Shown here piece by piece: positions 25,291 to 33,974 of a stretch of 64,000 bases of DNA. The notes under the pieces were generated by a model. That model was given only the letters and a program-made list of their open reading frames with translations. It had not been told where the DNA came from and did not search any database. The position numbers and the translations under genes were made by a program. The stretch comes from Phycisphaerales bacterium (GTDB lineage: Bacteria > Planctomycetota > Phycisphaerae > Phycisphaerales > UBA1924): assembly GCA_029260515.1 (NCBI GenBank), contig JAJDDC010000060.1:142667-206666 (forward strand), given 5' to 3'. The number at the start of each line of letters is the position of its first letter. Position 1 is the stretch's first letter.

Positions 25291-26457
25291 GTGCTCCTGC
25301 CCCTTGGCACAGACCGCCGATCCGTCCGCCCGGCTGTCGTCACGCCCACGCTCATCGTCATCAACATCCTCGTCCACCTCGCGATGGAGGTCGTCGCACG
25401 CACGGACCCGGGCCTCTGGGACCGGATCGTGGACTGGGGGGACGTCGGCGGCGACCGCTTCGTGTGGTGGGGGCTGGTCACCAGCCTCTTCCTGCACGGC
25501 GACTGGCTGCACGTGGGCGGGAACATGCTCTTCCTCTGGGTATTCGGCCCGCCCGTCGAGGACCGGTTCGGGAAGCTCGGGTTCGCGGGCCTGTACTTCC
25601 TCGGCGGGGCTGCGGCGGGGGGGCTGCACTCGGCGTTCGATCCCAACCCCGCGATCGGGGCATCGGGCGCGGTCTCCGCGGTCGCCGGCGCGTTCCTCGT
25701 CCTCTTCCCGAGGATCTCCATCCGGTGTTTCTGGTTCTTCACGCTCTCGGTCATCCCGGTCCCGGCCTGGTGGTTCATCGGACTGGCGATCGCGTGGGAT
25801 TTCCTGAGCCAGTCGATGGGGGGGGGAGATCGGATCGCCCACCTGGCCCACCTTGGGGGGTACGCGTTCGGGTTCGTGCTGAGCATGGCCTTGCTCTGGG
25901 CCAGGGTGTTCCCACGCGAGCCGTACGACCTGTTCACGATCTTCCGCCAGGCGAAGCGGCGCCGTGACCTGAAAGCGGCGGCCGCGACGACGCTGGTCTC
26001 ACGCCCCGAGGCCGCCCAGGCCCGCACGCCCAGGCACAACGCGCGGACCGACGCGCTGGCCGCGGCCCGCGCACAGGTCTGCGTCCACGTCGCGGACGGG
26101 CGTCTCGACGACGCGGTCGGCGCGTACGCGGCGCTGCGGGAGAAGTTCTCGGAGATGCCCGGCGCGATCACACTACCGCGCAACGCGCAGTACGAGGTCG
26201 CCAACCAGCTCGTACGCCTCGAGCGCCGCGCCGAGGCCGCGGAGGCGTACGAGCGGTTCCTCGAGGCGTACCCGACCGACCGTGAGGCGGACATGGTCCG
26301 CCTGATGCACGGGCGCCTGCTCGGGCGGTACCTGGGCGAGCACGACCGCGCGGTCGAGCTGCTCGAGCGCGTGCTCGACGACGTCCACGACGAGGAGCTG
26401 CGCGAGCTGGCCAGCGAGGAGCTGGCGGCGCTGCGGGCCGAGGAGGGTTCGGCATGA
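25291..26457 (+). CDS. rhomboid-family intramembrane serine protease with TPR-like C-terminus
   Basis: 388 residues from GTG 25291 (the frame is open upstream without ATG). The six-helix rhomboid core spans residues about 15-205: HGDWLHVGGNMLFLW (His74, Asn78), GASGAVSAVAGAF with nucleophile Ser125, and HLGGYAFGF with catalytic His187. After a basic linker (RQAKRRRDLK), residues about 270-388 are helical and tetratricopeptide-like (GRLDDAVGAYAALREKF, LERRAEAAEAYERFLEAYPT). The substrate is unknown. Its last four bases overlap the trpF start (ATGA), so the genes are coupled. Confidence 0.9.
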   Translation: MLLPLGTDRRSVRPAVVTPTLIVINILVHLAMEVVARTDPGLWDRIVDWGDVGGDRFVWWGLVTSLFLHGDWLHVGGNMLFLWVFGPPVEDRFGKLGFAGLYFLGGAAAGGLHSAFDPNPAIGASGAVSAVAGAFLVLFPRISIRCFWFFTLSVIPVPAWWFIGLAIAWDFLSQSMGGGDRIAHLAHLGGYAFGFVLSMALLWARVFPREPYDLFTIFRQAKRRRDLKAAAATTLVSRPEAAQARTPRHNARTDALAAARAQVCVHVADGRLDDAVGAYAALREKFSEMPGAITLPRNAQYEVANQLVRLERRAEAAEAYERFLEAYPTDREADMVRLMHGRLLGRYLGEHDRAVELLERVLDDVHDEELRELASEELAALRAEEGSA

Positions 26458-27098
26458 GCGGGGCACGATTCGGCAGGACTCGCGTCAAGGTGTGCGGCGT
26501 GCGCGACGTCGAGACCGCGCTGGCCGCGGCCGAGGCAGGCGCTGATGCGGTCGGCCTCATGTTCGTCGAGCGGTCGCCCCGTGCGATCGACGCGGAGGTG
26601 GCACGCGCGATCATCGGCGCCCTGCCGCCCCTGGTCACGCCCGTCGGCGTCGTCGCGGACCTGGACGTGGACACGTTCTGCGACCTGGAGGGCGAGTGCC
26701 CCGCGCCCCTGTTCCAGCTGCACGGCGGCGAGGACGTCAAGACCGTCCAGTCGTGCGGGCCGGGCGTCATCAAGGCGTTCCGCTACGACGAGGCGACCAT
26801 CGACTCGCAGCTCGCCCGCTGGGGCGGGCTCGACGAGGTGGACGCGATCCTCATCGACGGCTCGTCGGGGGGCGAGGGCAGCGCGTTCGACTGGGCGGCC
26901 CTCGCGCCGAAGCTCGAGGGCTTCACAAAGCCCGTCTTCTTGGCGGGCGGGCTTACGCCCCACAACGTCGGCGAGGCGATCCGCGCGATCCGCCCGTACG
27001 CGGTCGATGTGTCGAGCGGTGTCGAGTCGGCGCCGGGTGTGAAAGACCTCGCCCTGATCAGGGCGTTCTGTCAGAGTGTCCGCGCGGCGGACGCCTAG
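26454..27098 (+). CDS. trpF: phosphoribosylanthranilate isomerase
   Basis: 214 residues. TIM-barrel enzyme of tryptophan biosynthesis converting N-(5-phosphoribosyl)anthranilate to the deoxyribulose form. Catalytic Cys14 in VKVCGVRD and Asp135 in AILIDGSSGGEG are present; phosphate-binding FLAGGLTPHNV and AVDVSSGVESAPGVKD lie at the C-terminus. Length fits the family. It is coupled to the rhomboid gene rather than to other trp genes. The stop codon overlaps that of convergent aroK in a CTAG. Confidence 0.94.
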   Translation: MSGARFGRTRVKVCGVRDVETALAAAEAGADAVGLMFVERSPRAIDAEVARAIIGALPPLVTPVGVVADLDVDTFCDLEGECPAPLFQLHGGEDVKTVQSCGPGVIKAFRYDEATIDSQLARWGGLDEVDAILIDGSSGGEGSAFDWAALAPKLEGFTKPVFLAGGLTPHNVGEAIRAIRPYAVDVSSGVESAPGVKDLALIRAFCQSVRAADA

Positions 27099-27619
27099 GG
27101 CGCCGCGATCAACGCGAGCGCGTCCACGACCTCGTCCTGGCTCAGCTCGTCAACATCGAGCACGCGCCCGAGCGATCTATACAGCGCGTCGCGCGAGTCG
27201 AAGATTTCGTCGAGTTCGGGGATCGTGCCCTTGCCCGTGAGGCTCGGTCGCAGGTCCAGTTCGGTGCGGATCAGGCGGGCGCGGAGCGTCTCGGGCTTGG
27301 CCCGGAGGTACACGATCGTCGCGCCGCTGTCCTCGAGTTGCGCGGCCGCCCCGGGCGCCGTGGGCGTGCCGCCCCCGAGCGCGAGGACGGTGTCGGCTTC
27401 ATCGAGTTGTGTCGTTAGGGAACGGACCTCGGCGGCGCGGAACGCGGGCTCGCCGTGACGCTTGAGCGCGTCGCCCGCGCTCGTCTCGCCCATGAGCGTG
27501 GGTGTCAGGTCATCGAGATCGACGAAGCGGCGTCCGAGGCGATTCGCCAGCGCACGCCCGCAGGTCGTCTTCCCGCTGCCGCGGAGCCCGATGAGCACGA
27601 TCGGAGGGCGCCTGTCCAT
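27095..27619 (-). CDS. aroK: shikimate kinase
   Basis: 174 residues from the ATG at 27619, 10 bases after the AsmA-like gene's stop; a GTG-region start 27 bases upstream would overlap that gene. Walker A GLRGSGKTT (11-19), shikimate-binding FVDLDDLTPTLMGETS, HGEPAFRAAEVRSL, glycine motif LALGGGTPTAP and a lid arginine in ELDLRPSL. It phosphorylates shikimate at the 3-OH in the common aromatic pathway. It converges on trpF, another aromatic amino acid gene, sharing overlapping stops. Confidence 0.93.
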   Translation of the reverse strand: MDRRPPIVLIGLRGSGKTTCGRALANRLGRRFVDLDDLTPTLMGETSAGDALKRHGEPAFRAAEVRSLTTQLDEADTVLALGGGTPTAPGAAAQLEDSGATIVYLRAKPETLRARLIRTELDLRPSLTGKGTIPELDEIFDSRDALYRSLGRVLDVDELSQDEVVDALALIAAP

Positions 27620-27629
27620 CGCGACCAGG

Positions 27630-29264
27630 CTACCCGCCCACGCCAAGGGGCTGGACCGTGACCGTCGGGTCCGAGAGCGTGCCCCTGACGCGGTAGGTCG
27701 CGAGCTGGTCGGTGACCTTGCCGATGAGGTCGCCCACCTTGCCCAGCATGCTCTGGAGCTTTTCGAGGGGGCCCGCGTTGACCTTGAGGTCCAGCGTCTG
27801 GTCGAAGCCGACCGTGCCCGTCCCCCGGGCGGCGATCGACTTGGTCGTGATCTCGCTCTGGGTGATGACGGCGCGCCCTGGCTCGAGCGTGAAGAGGACG
27901 TCGGCCTTGTGCGTCCGCTCGCGGGCCTGGCCGAACGACGCGATCTCCGCGACCTGGGCGAGCTGCTTGAGCCCGGGGACGGTCACGAGCACGCCGTCGC
28001 GGACGTGCACCTCGCCGTCGCCGCGGACCGTGCCAGCGGGGTCGGCGAGGCTGAACTCGGCGCCCGCGCGCCCGTGGGCGATGCCCGCCAGCTCCGGACC
28101 CTGGCCCTCGGGCGCCGTGTGTCGGAGCAACTGTTCGAGATCGAGTCCCTCGAACGTCGTGTTCAGCTCGCCCGGGAAGCCCTCGGCGAGCAGGTTGGCG
28201 GCGCCCGACGCGAAGATGGCCCCGCCGATCGCGCTCGCCTCGAACCGCTCGAGGCGCCCGGTGCCCTGGGCGAGCGAGACACGGGCCTCGACGTGCTCGA
28301 TGGGCAGGCGGCGTTCGGCGGTGGCGATGGAGAAGCCGTCGAGCGAGGCGTCGAGTGTCGCCGTCGCGCCCGAGGGGTCGCGCACCGGGACGGCGCCCGA
28401 GAAGGTGGCGCGCAGCTCGCCCCGCGCCTCGCTCGTGCGCGCCAGGTCGGCCAGCCGGGGCGGGAGCGAGCCGATCGTGCCCTCGTCGAGCCAGACGCGG
28501 GCGCTGCCCTCGCGCACGTCCGCGGTCAGCGAGTCGATGTTGAACCAGCCCCTGGCCGCCAGCTCGAGGCCAGGCGAGCGCCCGGTGTTCAGGTCGATCG
28601 CGTACCAGCCCGGGCCGGCGGGCGCGTCCTCGGGCGCGTCGGCGCCCCCGGGCACGACGCCCAGCTCGGCGGTGAACCCCTCGACGAGCATGGGCGGGGC
28701 GCCCGAGCCGTCGTCGATCGAGACGTCGAGATCCTTGACCACGATCTTCCTGAGGACGAAGACGTTGGAGAGTGTCGTGTTCTGCGCGGGGACGTCCGGG
28801 TCGATCACGGGCGGGCTGGCGCCGTCCCTCGGCCTGACAAGGGGGACCAGGCCCTTCACGCCCCCGGTCTGCGGGTCCATGATGATGTTGAGTGTCCCGC
28901 CCTCGACGCTGATCCGCTCGATCTTGATCGGTTCACCCCTGGTGGGGACCTCGGCGAGCGTGAGCACGAGCGAGGAAACGTCGATGATCCGTGTGCCGTC
29001 GTCGGCGGTGAGCGTCGCGTTGGTGAGGCGGACCGTGCCCGGCGCGTCGTAGTCGATGGATTCGAACGCGAGCGTGGGCTCGAGGTGGGTGTTGACGATG
29101 GCCAGGATTTGCTTTGCGACGTAGTCGCGGATGTCCGCGCCCAGGTTGGTCACGCGGGCGACGATCCCGCCGCCGGGCATCGTGAAGAAGACGACGAGCC
29201 CGACGAGCGCCGCGATGGCGGCAACGGCGAGCACTCCACCGATGATCCCTCTCGAACGCTTCAT
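27630..29264 (-). CDS. AsmA-like membrane-anchored envelope protein
   Basis: 544 residues from ATG 29264. One N-terminal membrane helix (GVLAVAAIAALVGLVVFFT) is followed by a long beta-strand-rich periplasmic region: LAFESIDYDAPGTVRLTNAT, KIERISVEGGTLNIIMDP, and a C-terminal repeat-like part with LEGFPGELNTTFEGLDL-type strands and HVRDGVLVTVPGLKQLAQV, DLKVNAGPL, TYRVRGTLSDPTVTV. This pattern matches AsmA/TamB-like beta-groove lipid-transfer or outer-membrane biogenesis proteins. The exact subfamily is not identified. aroK follows 10 bases later and is probably co-transcribed. Confidence 0.72.
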   Translation of the reverse strand: MKRSRGIIGGVLAVAAIAALVGLVVFFTMPGGGIVARVTNLGADIRDYVAKQILAIVNTHLEPTLAFESIDYDAPGTVRLTNATLTADDGTRIIDVSSLVLTLAEVPTRGEPIKIERISVEGGTLNIIMDPQTGGVKGLVPLVRPRDGASPPVIDPDVPAQNTTLSNVFVLRKIVVKDLDVSIDDGSGAPPMLVEGFTAELGVVPGGADAPEDAPAGPGWYAIDLNTGRSPGLELAARGWFNIDSLTADVREGSARVWLDEGTIGSLPPRLADLARTSEARGELRATFSGAVPVRDPSGATATLDASLDGFSIATAERRLPIEHVEARVSLAQGTGRLERFEASAIGGAIFASGAANLLAEGFPGELNTTFEGLDLEQLLRHTAPEGQGPELAGIAHGRAGAEFSLADPAGTVRGDGEVHVRDGVLVTVPGLKQLAQVAEIASFGQARERTHKADVLFTLEPGRAVITQSEITTKSIAARGTGTVGFDQTLDLKVNAGPLEKLQSMLGKVGDLIGKVTDQLATYRVRGTLSDPTVTVQPLGVGG

Positions 29265-29330
29265 GCACAACGCTAGCGCGTCCGGATCAAGGCGGGGTTC
29301 ACGCGAGAAAAGGAGTTGTGGAGGGGCGGT

Positions 29331-29897
29331 TTAGTCGCCCTTGACGCGGGACATGTACGAGCCGTCGGCCGTCGAGACCCGGATCTTCTCGCCGTTCTCG
29401 ACAAAGGGGGGGACCTTGGTCCGCAGGCCCGTGTCGCAGGCTGCGTCCTTGAGCTGGTTGGTCGCAGTCGCGCCCTTGACGTTTGGGGGGGTGTCCTCGA
29501 CCGTGACATCGACCGCCGCGGGCAGCTCGATGACGACCGGATTCCCCTCGTAGAACAGGACAGTGCACTGGGTGTTGGGCGAGAGGTACTGCAGCGCGTC
29601 TCCCACGATGTCGGCGTTCATCTCGGACTGGTCGTAGTTCTCGAGGTCCATGAACACGCCCCCGCCCGAGCCGTCCGGGTAGAGGAACTCCATCGTGCGC
29701 CGGTCGAGCGTCGCGCCGTCCACGGTGTCGGACGAGTTGAATCGCTTCTCGGCGGTGCCCGTCCCGTCGATCGCCCGCATCTTGGCCTGGAGGTACGCGG
29801 GGCCCTTGCCGGGCTTGACGTGGTCGGTCTTGAGGACCACGTACAGTTTGCCCGAGAGGTTGATGGCGACGCCGGGACGCAGTTCGTTGACCTTCAT
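29331..29897 (-). CDS. efp: elongation factor P
   Basis: 188 residues from ATG 29897, the standard family N-terminus (MKVNELRPGVAI). Three beta-barrel domains are expected. The modified-lysine loop in domain I is HVKPGKGPAYLQAKMR with Lys31 at the tip; domain II has RRTMEFLYPDG and FMDLENYDQSEM; domain III ends VSTADGSYMSRVKGD. It relieves ribosome stalling at polyproline stretches, relevant in a genome with Pro-rich linkers like that of the first gene. No modification enzyme is encoded in the window. Confidence 0.96.
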   Translation of the reverse strand: MKVNELRPGVAINLSGKLYVVLKTDHVKPGKGPAYLQAKMRAIDGTGTAEKRFNSSDTVDGATLDRRTMEFLYPDGSGGGVFMDLENYDQSEMNADIVGDALQYLSPNTQCTVLFYEGNPVVIELPAAVDVTVEDTPPNVKGATATNQLKDAACDTGLRTKVPPFVENGEKIRVSTADGSYMSRVKGD

Positions 29898-30009
29898 GGA
29901 TGCTCTCGCTTGCTCCCCTACGCGTCGGGCGCTCACGCGCTGACGGGCGGGGGGGACGATGGTAGGCTCGTGGGAGCGCCGAACCGTGTTATTGCAAGGA
30001 GGAGACGCC

Positions 30010-31011
30010 ATGAGCATCGACCGACGCGACTTCCTGGGCCTGCTCGCCGCGGGTGGCGCGGCCCTCGCCTGGCCCCTGCCCGCCCGCGCCCGCCCATGGC
30101 GTACCGGGTCCGGGCCCGACACACTGCTCGCCTGGGACTCGCCCCGCGAGGGCGCGTTCGTCATGGCGGACCCGAATACCGGGGGCAACGTCCTGGCGCT
30201 CGTCGGCAAGCGGGGGGTCCTGGTCGTTGACTCAAAGTTCCCGTGCTACGGCCGGGCCCTGCGGCTCGACGCGATGGCCCTCGCCGACACCAACGCCGTC
30301 ACCCTTCTCAACACCCACCACCACGGCGACCACACGGGGGGGAACGCCGCGTTCGAGGGCGACCCGGTGTACGCGCACGAGTTGGCGATTCCTCGCATCG
30401 CGACCCAACTGCCCCGATACGTCCAGGGCGCGCGGGGCGGGCCGGGCATGGTCTCGCAGTCGGGCGGGAGCGAGGCGCTGCTCGCCCTGGCGACCGAGGC
30501 GGCGAAGGGCGCCGGCGAGTTGAGTGTCGAGGACTTCACGCCCACGCACGCGATCGCCGTGGACGGGATGAGCGTGGACTACGGCGGATCAGAGGTCAAG
30601 ACGCGCCACTTCGGCGCTGGGCACACCGACAACGACGTGGTCGTCGTCTCACGCGGGCACAACCTCGTGCACACGGGCGACCTGGTCTTCAGCGGGCTCA
30701 ACCCGTACTTCGATCCCGGCGGCGGCGTGACCGCGATCGGCTGGCTCGCATCGCTCGAGAAGACGCACGCGCTGTGCGACGAGGACACGATCGTGGTGCC
30801 CGGGCACGGGCCGGTGGGCGACCGCTCAATCATCACGGCGCAGATGAACTACTTGTCGGGCCTGATCAACGCGGTCCGCGCCGACATCGACGCGGGCGTG
30901 AGCAAGGACGAGGCGGTCGCGAAGACGCACCCGTTCATGGAGGGCCTGGGTTTCGAGCAGGTCCGGGGGCGCGCGATCGGGGCGGTGTACGACGAGCTCG
31001 GCGGCGGCTGA
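30010..31011 (+). CDS. Tat-exported metallo-beta-lactamase-fold hydrolase
   Basis: 333 residues from ATG 30010 with AAGGAGG at 29996-30002. The N-terminus is a twin-arginine signal (DRRDFLGLLAAGGAALAW). The di-zinc MBL motif HHHGDH (103-108) is followed by HFGAGHTDNDVVV, VHTGDLVF and VPGHGPV, giving the full set of metal ligands. It resembles quinoprotein-relay/SoxH-type periplasmic MBL hydrolases; the substrate is unknown. It is a single gene with a CCCCGGGG-based hairpin downstream. Confidence 0.88.
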   Translation: MSIDRRDFLGLLAAGGAALAWPLPARARPWRTGSGPDTLLAWDSPREGAFVMADPNTGGNVLALVGKRGVLVVDSKFPCYGRALRLDAMALADTNAVTLLNTHHHGDHTGGNAAFEGDPVYAHELAIPRIATQLPRYVQGARGGPGMVSQSGGSEALLALATEAAKGAGELSVEDFTPTHAIAVDGMSVDYGGSEVKTRHFGAGHTDNDVVVVSRGHNLVHTGDLVFSGLNPYFDPGGGVTAIGWLASLEKTHALCDEDTIVVPGHGPVGDRSIITAQMNYLSGLINAVRADIDAGVSKDEAVAKTHPFMEGLGFEQVRGRAIGAVYDELGGG

Positions 31012-31032
31012 TGCTCCGACACCAACGAGACA

Positions 31033-31072
31033 ACCCCGGGGTCGAACGCACGAAAACCCCGGGGTCGTTCTC
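31033..31072 (+). terminator. possible terminator with duplicated ACCCCGGGGT
   Basis: Two copies of the self-complementary ACCCCGGGGT (31033-31042, 31056-31065) can pair with each other, followed by TCGTTCTC. The T run is weak. Confidence 0.4.
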
Positions 31073-31149
31073 ATGTGGGTGGCGCGGGGGTGAGTGCCGT
31101 TTCCCCGCGCCGGTGGGTGGTCCGTATGGCCCCCGGCCTGTCCCTGTAC

Positions 31150-31908
31150 TCAGCGCCTCCGACGCCGGGCGGCGCCGATGCCGATCCCGGCGAAGAGCAG
31201 TGTCGCCGCCCCGGGCGCCGGGACGACGTTGAATGTGAAGTTGTCGATGGCGCCCGAGCCGCTCATCTCGACGGAGGCGAATATGACGCTCGCGCCGTCA
31301 AACCCATCGTCCTCGAACCCGGTCGCGGTCTGTCCGCCCTCGCCGGTCTGATCGCTCAGCGAGGTCAGGTCGAGCGTGTCGTACCCGTTCGGTCCCTGCG
31401 AGTTGATGTCCTTGGACCAGCCGGCGGGCACGTCGTAGATCCGCGTCCGCCCGTTCGAATCGAGGAGTGTGACGAGCACGTGGTTGTCGGCGTCCACGTC
31501 GATGATCGTGAGCTCGCGCATCTCGACAGCGGTCATAAAGCTGAAGACAAAGGTCCCGCCACGGATCGCGTCGTTGGGTGTGTCGAAGATGCCGACCTCG
31601 CTCTGAGACGGGCTGGACGGGCTCTGGAGGATGAGGATGTTGCCCAGCCCGACGAGCAGGTCGGGGTCGGGACCGAACGTGTTCGGGCCCTTGGGCGTGC
31701 TGTCGAAGATGGCGGCGCCCAGGTTGTGCGCCCCGAAGCCATTGATATTGACGAGCTCCCCAAACTTGGTCGGGCTGGAGACGATCTCGCCGTTCAGGAG
31801 CGGCGAGATCAGGTCGTCTTCTGTCTCGAAGTCGAGGGTGACGACCCCGCCCAGCGCGATGGGCGAGACCCCCGCCATGACCCCGATGGCGATCGTGCAA
31901 CGGCGCAT
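31150..31908 (-). CDS. PEP-CTERM-type secreted protein
   Basis: 252 residues with an N-terminal signal (MRRCTIAIGVMAGVSPIALG). The body is strand-rich and resembles PEP-CTERM ice-binding-like or choice-of-anchor domains (TLDFETEDDL, FVFSFMTAVEMRELTIIDVD, GSGAIDNFTFNVV). The C-terminus is a sorting tripartite: VPAPG in place of VPEP, a hydrophobic helix AATLLFAGIGIGAA and an RRRRR tail. Such proteins are processed by exosortase/archaeosortase-type enzymes, none of which is encoded in the window. It is the only protein here with this anchor. Confidence 0.8.
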   Translation of the reverse strand: MRRCTIAIGVMAGVSPIALGGVVTLDFETEDDLISPLLNGEIVSSPTKFGELVNINGFGAHNLGAAIFDSTPKGPNTFGPDPDLLVGLGNILILQSPSSPSQSEVGIFDTPNDAIRGGTFVFSFMTAVEMRELTIIDVDADNHVLVTLLDSNGRTRIYDVPAGWSKDINSQGPNGYDTLDLTSLSDQTGEGGQTATGFEDDGFDGASVIFASVEMSGSGAIDNFTFNVVPAPGAATLLFAGIGIGAARRRRR

Positions 31909-32122
31909 GTCCGTGCTCCCGTCTGTTTGTCAGGCAGCCCTGCCGATGGTGACGCCCCGGGCAACGGATTCCGGGTCACGTGCGACGGTGGCGGGCTGTC
32001 CGTGCGGAAGATGCGGCCTGAACCGTCTGCACGCCAACGACTTACGGCTCTTTGGCCGCAGATCGCTGGCAGGCGGGCTGGCGGTGGCGTTCCGCGGGCT
32101 GTTATCGGAGCAGCCCGGACAC

Positions 32123-32422
32123 TTAACGCCAGATCGGGCGGTACCCGCACTCGGGGCAGTGCCCTGCCGGGACGCCCGAGAGGTCGAAACCGCACCGGAC
32201 GCAGCGTCCCGGGACGACCCGCCTGTCTCGCGCGCGGGCGACGAGCGCCACAGTCGGAACGAGCAGGGTCATGCCGACCAGGCCGGCGATGAGGAGGGTC
32301 GTGTACCACGCGTCGCCGAGGAGCCAGTGCACCGCAAACAGAGCCGCGGTCGTCGCGGCCAGGAACACGAACAACAGTGTCCCGATCCTGATTGGTCTGC
32401 GGATCCTGCCGCGGCTTGGCAT
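32123..32422 (-). CDS. small two-helix membrane protein with C-terminal zinc ribbon
   Basis: 99 residues. Two membrane helices (about 14-34 and 41-61) are followed by a basic turn and a zinc-ribbon CVRCGFDLSG...CPECGYRPIW with Cys74, 77, 89 and 92. This CxxCGYDLxG...CPECG pattern is common in small planctomycete membrane proteins of unknown role. It starts one base after the mqnC stop, so it is in the same transcript. Confidence 0.75.
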   Translation of the reverse strand: MPSRGRIRRPIRIGTLLFVFLAATTAALFAVHWLLGDAWYTTLLIAGLVGMTLLVPTVALVARARDRRVVPGRCVRCGFDLSGVPAGHCPECGYRPIWR

Positions 32423-32423
32423 C

Positions 32424-33845
32424 TCAGGTGGTCGCGCCGACGGTCAGGTCCGCCGAGTTGACCACGATCGCGGGAGCCTGTTCAACGTGCAGCCGCTTGG
32501 CCCGGTGATCGGACCAGTCGCTCACGACACGGTCGGGCGAGGTCGCGCCCGCGTGCAGGCGGACGACGTCGTAGCGGTTGTTGCGCTGGGCGGGCGTGAA
32601 GCCGGCGTCGCGGATGAGGCGGCACAGCACCGCCTCGTCGAGGCAGTAGGTCGTGCCGGCGCTGGAGACGACGTTCTCCTCCATCATCACCGAGCCCATG
32701 TCGTTGGCGCCGAAGTGGAGGGCGATCTGCCCGATGTGCGGGCCCATCGTGACCCAGCTCGAGCCGATGGAGTAGATGTTGTCGAGCATGAGGCGGCTGA
32801 CCGCCTGCGTGCGCAGGTACTGCGTCGCCCCCGCGAGGCGGAGGCGCCTGCCGAACTCGGGGTGCAGGTTCTTGGTCCCCGAGCCATCGAGGCGGGCGAC
32901 GGCGTCGCCGGGGTAGGCCTCGCCGTACTGTTCGACATCGCCCGGGGCGGGCCACTCTTTCAGGCGCCCGAGCGGCGTGTTCTCGCGCTGGAAGGGCCAG
33001 GAGATGAAGGCGGTGTAATGCCCGCCGGGGCCGTCGGGCGTGCCCTCGCCGAAGCCGAGCAGGGCCCTGTCCTGCCAGTCGCGGACGAGGCGCATGTGGT
33101 GGACGCGGTCGGCGTGCCCCTCGATGTGCCCGAACATCATGGTGGCGCTGGTGAACATGCCCAGGCTGTGCGCCACGTTCATGACCGTCAGCCACGCCTC
33201 GGCGCTGCACTTGCCCAGGCCGATCTTGGTGCGGACGGCGGGCGCGAAGACCTCGCCGCCGCCGCCGGGAATCGAGTCGAGCCCGGCCTCCTTGAGGCGC
33301 ACCATCACCCAGCGACACTTGTCGGCCAGCGTCGCGCCCGGCGGGTCGAAGAAGCTGACGAACTCGATGAACTCGGGCGGGCTGAACGCGTGCACGTGGA
33401 TGTGCGGGTACCGGGCCTTGATCTCGCGCAGCAGCGTGAGGTACCAGTCGAGGGACAGGTCGGGGTTCATGCCGCCCTGCATGAGGATCTGCGTGCCGCC
33501 GATGGCCGAGAGCGCCTCGATCTTCTCGAAGAGCTGCTCGTACTCGAGCGTGTACGCCTCGGGGTCGCCCTGGCGTCGGTAGAAGGCACAGAAGGTGCAC
33601 CGGGCGGTGCAGACATTGGTGTAGTTGATGTTGCGGTCGATGACGTATGTGCGGACGCTGGCGCCGTGGACCGCGCGGCAGCGGGCGTCCGCCCAGCGCC
33701 CCAGCGTGTTCGTCTGCGCATTGGTCAGCAGCCCGAGGCCCTGCTCGGGGCTCAGGCGGGCCTCGCCCCGGACGACGGCGGCGAGCAGACCGGCGTCGAG
33801 CGCGTCGTGCTCGGGGTGCTCTTGCGGCGGGGTGTAGATGGTCAT
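32424..33845 (-). CDS. mqnC: cyclic dehypoxanthinyl futalosine synthase (radical SAM)
   Basis: 473 residues from ATG 33845. Radical SAM cluster motif C79xxxC83xxC86 (VCTARCTFCAFYRR), preceded by RNINYTN and followed by GGTQILMQGGMNPDL, HVHAFSPPEF, EAGLDSIPGGGGEVF and TAFISWPFQ, all characteristic of MqnC rather than MqnE. It catalyses cyclisation of dehypoxanthine futalosine in the futalosine menaquinone pathway. The protein is longer than usual (about 370-400), with inserts around 240-300 and an extended C-terminus. No other mqn gene is nearby. Confidence 0.9.
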   Translation of the reverse strand: MTIYTPPQEHPEHDALDAGLLAAVVRGEARLSPEQGLGLLTNAQTNTLGRWADARCRAVHGASVRTYVIDRNINYTNVCTARCTFCAFYRRQGDPEAYTLEYEQLFEKIEALSAIGGTQILMQGGMNPDLSLDWYLTLLREIKARYPHIHVHAFSPPEFIEFVSFFDPPGATLADKCRWVMVRLKEAGLDSIPGGGGEVFAPAVRTKIGLGKCSAEAWLTVMNVAHSLGMFTSATMMFGHIEGHADRVHHMRLVRDWQDRALLGFGEGTPDGPGGHYTAFISWPFQRENTPLGRLKEWPAPGDVEQYGEAYPGDAVARLDGSGTKNLHPEFGRRLRLAGATQYLRTQAVSRLMLDNIYSIGSSWVTMGPHIGQIALHFGANDMGSVMMEENVVSSAGTTYCLDEAVLCRLIRDAGFTPAQRNNRYDVVRLHAGATSPDRVVSDWSDHRAKRLHVEQAPAIVVNSADLTVGATT

Positions 33846-33974
33846 CCTGGACCTCGTCGAGTCTGGCCTGGGGACCACGCCCCGGCTTCGGAACTTTCAA
33901 GAATCATTGAAAGGATAGCCGTGGGCGGGCCAGGGGGCGAGTGGGGGGGGCGTTGGGGAAGGGGCGACGCCCGA

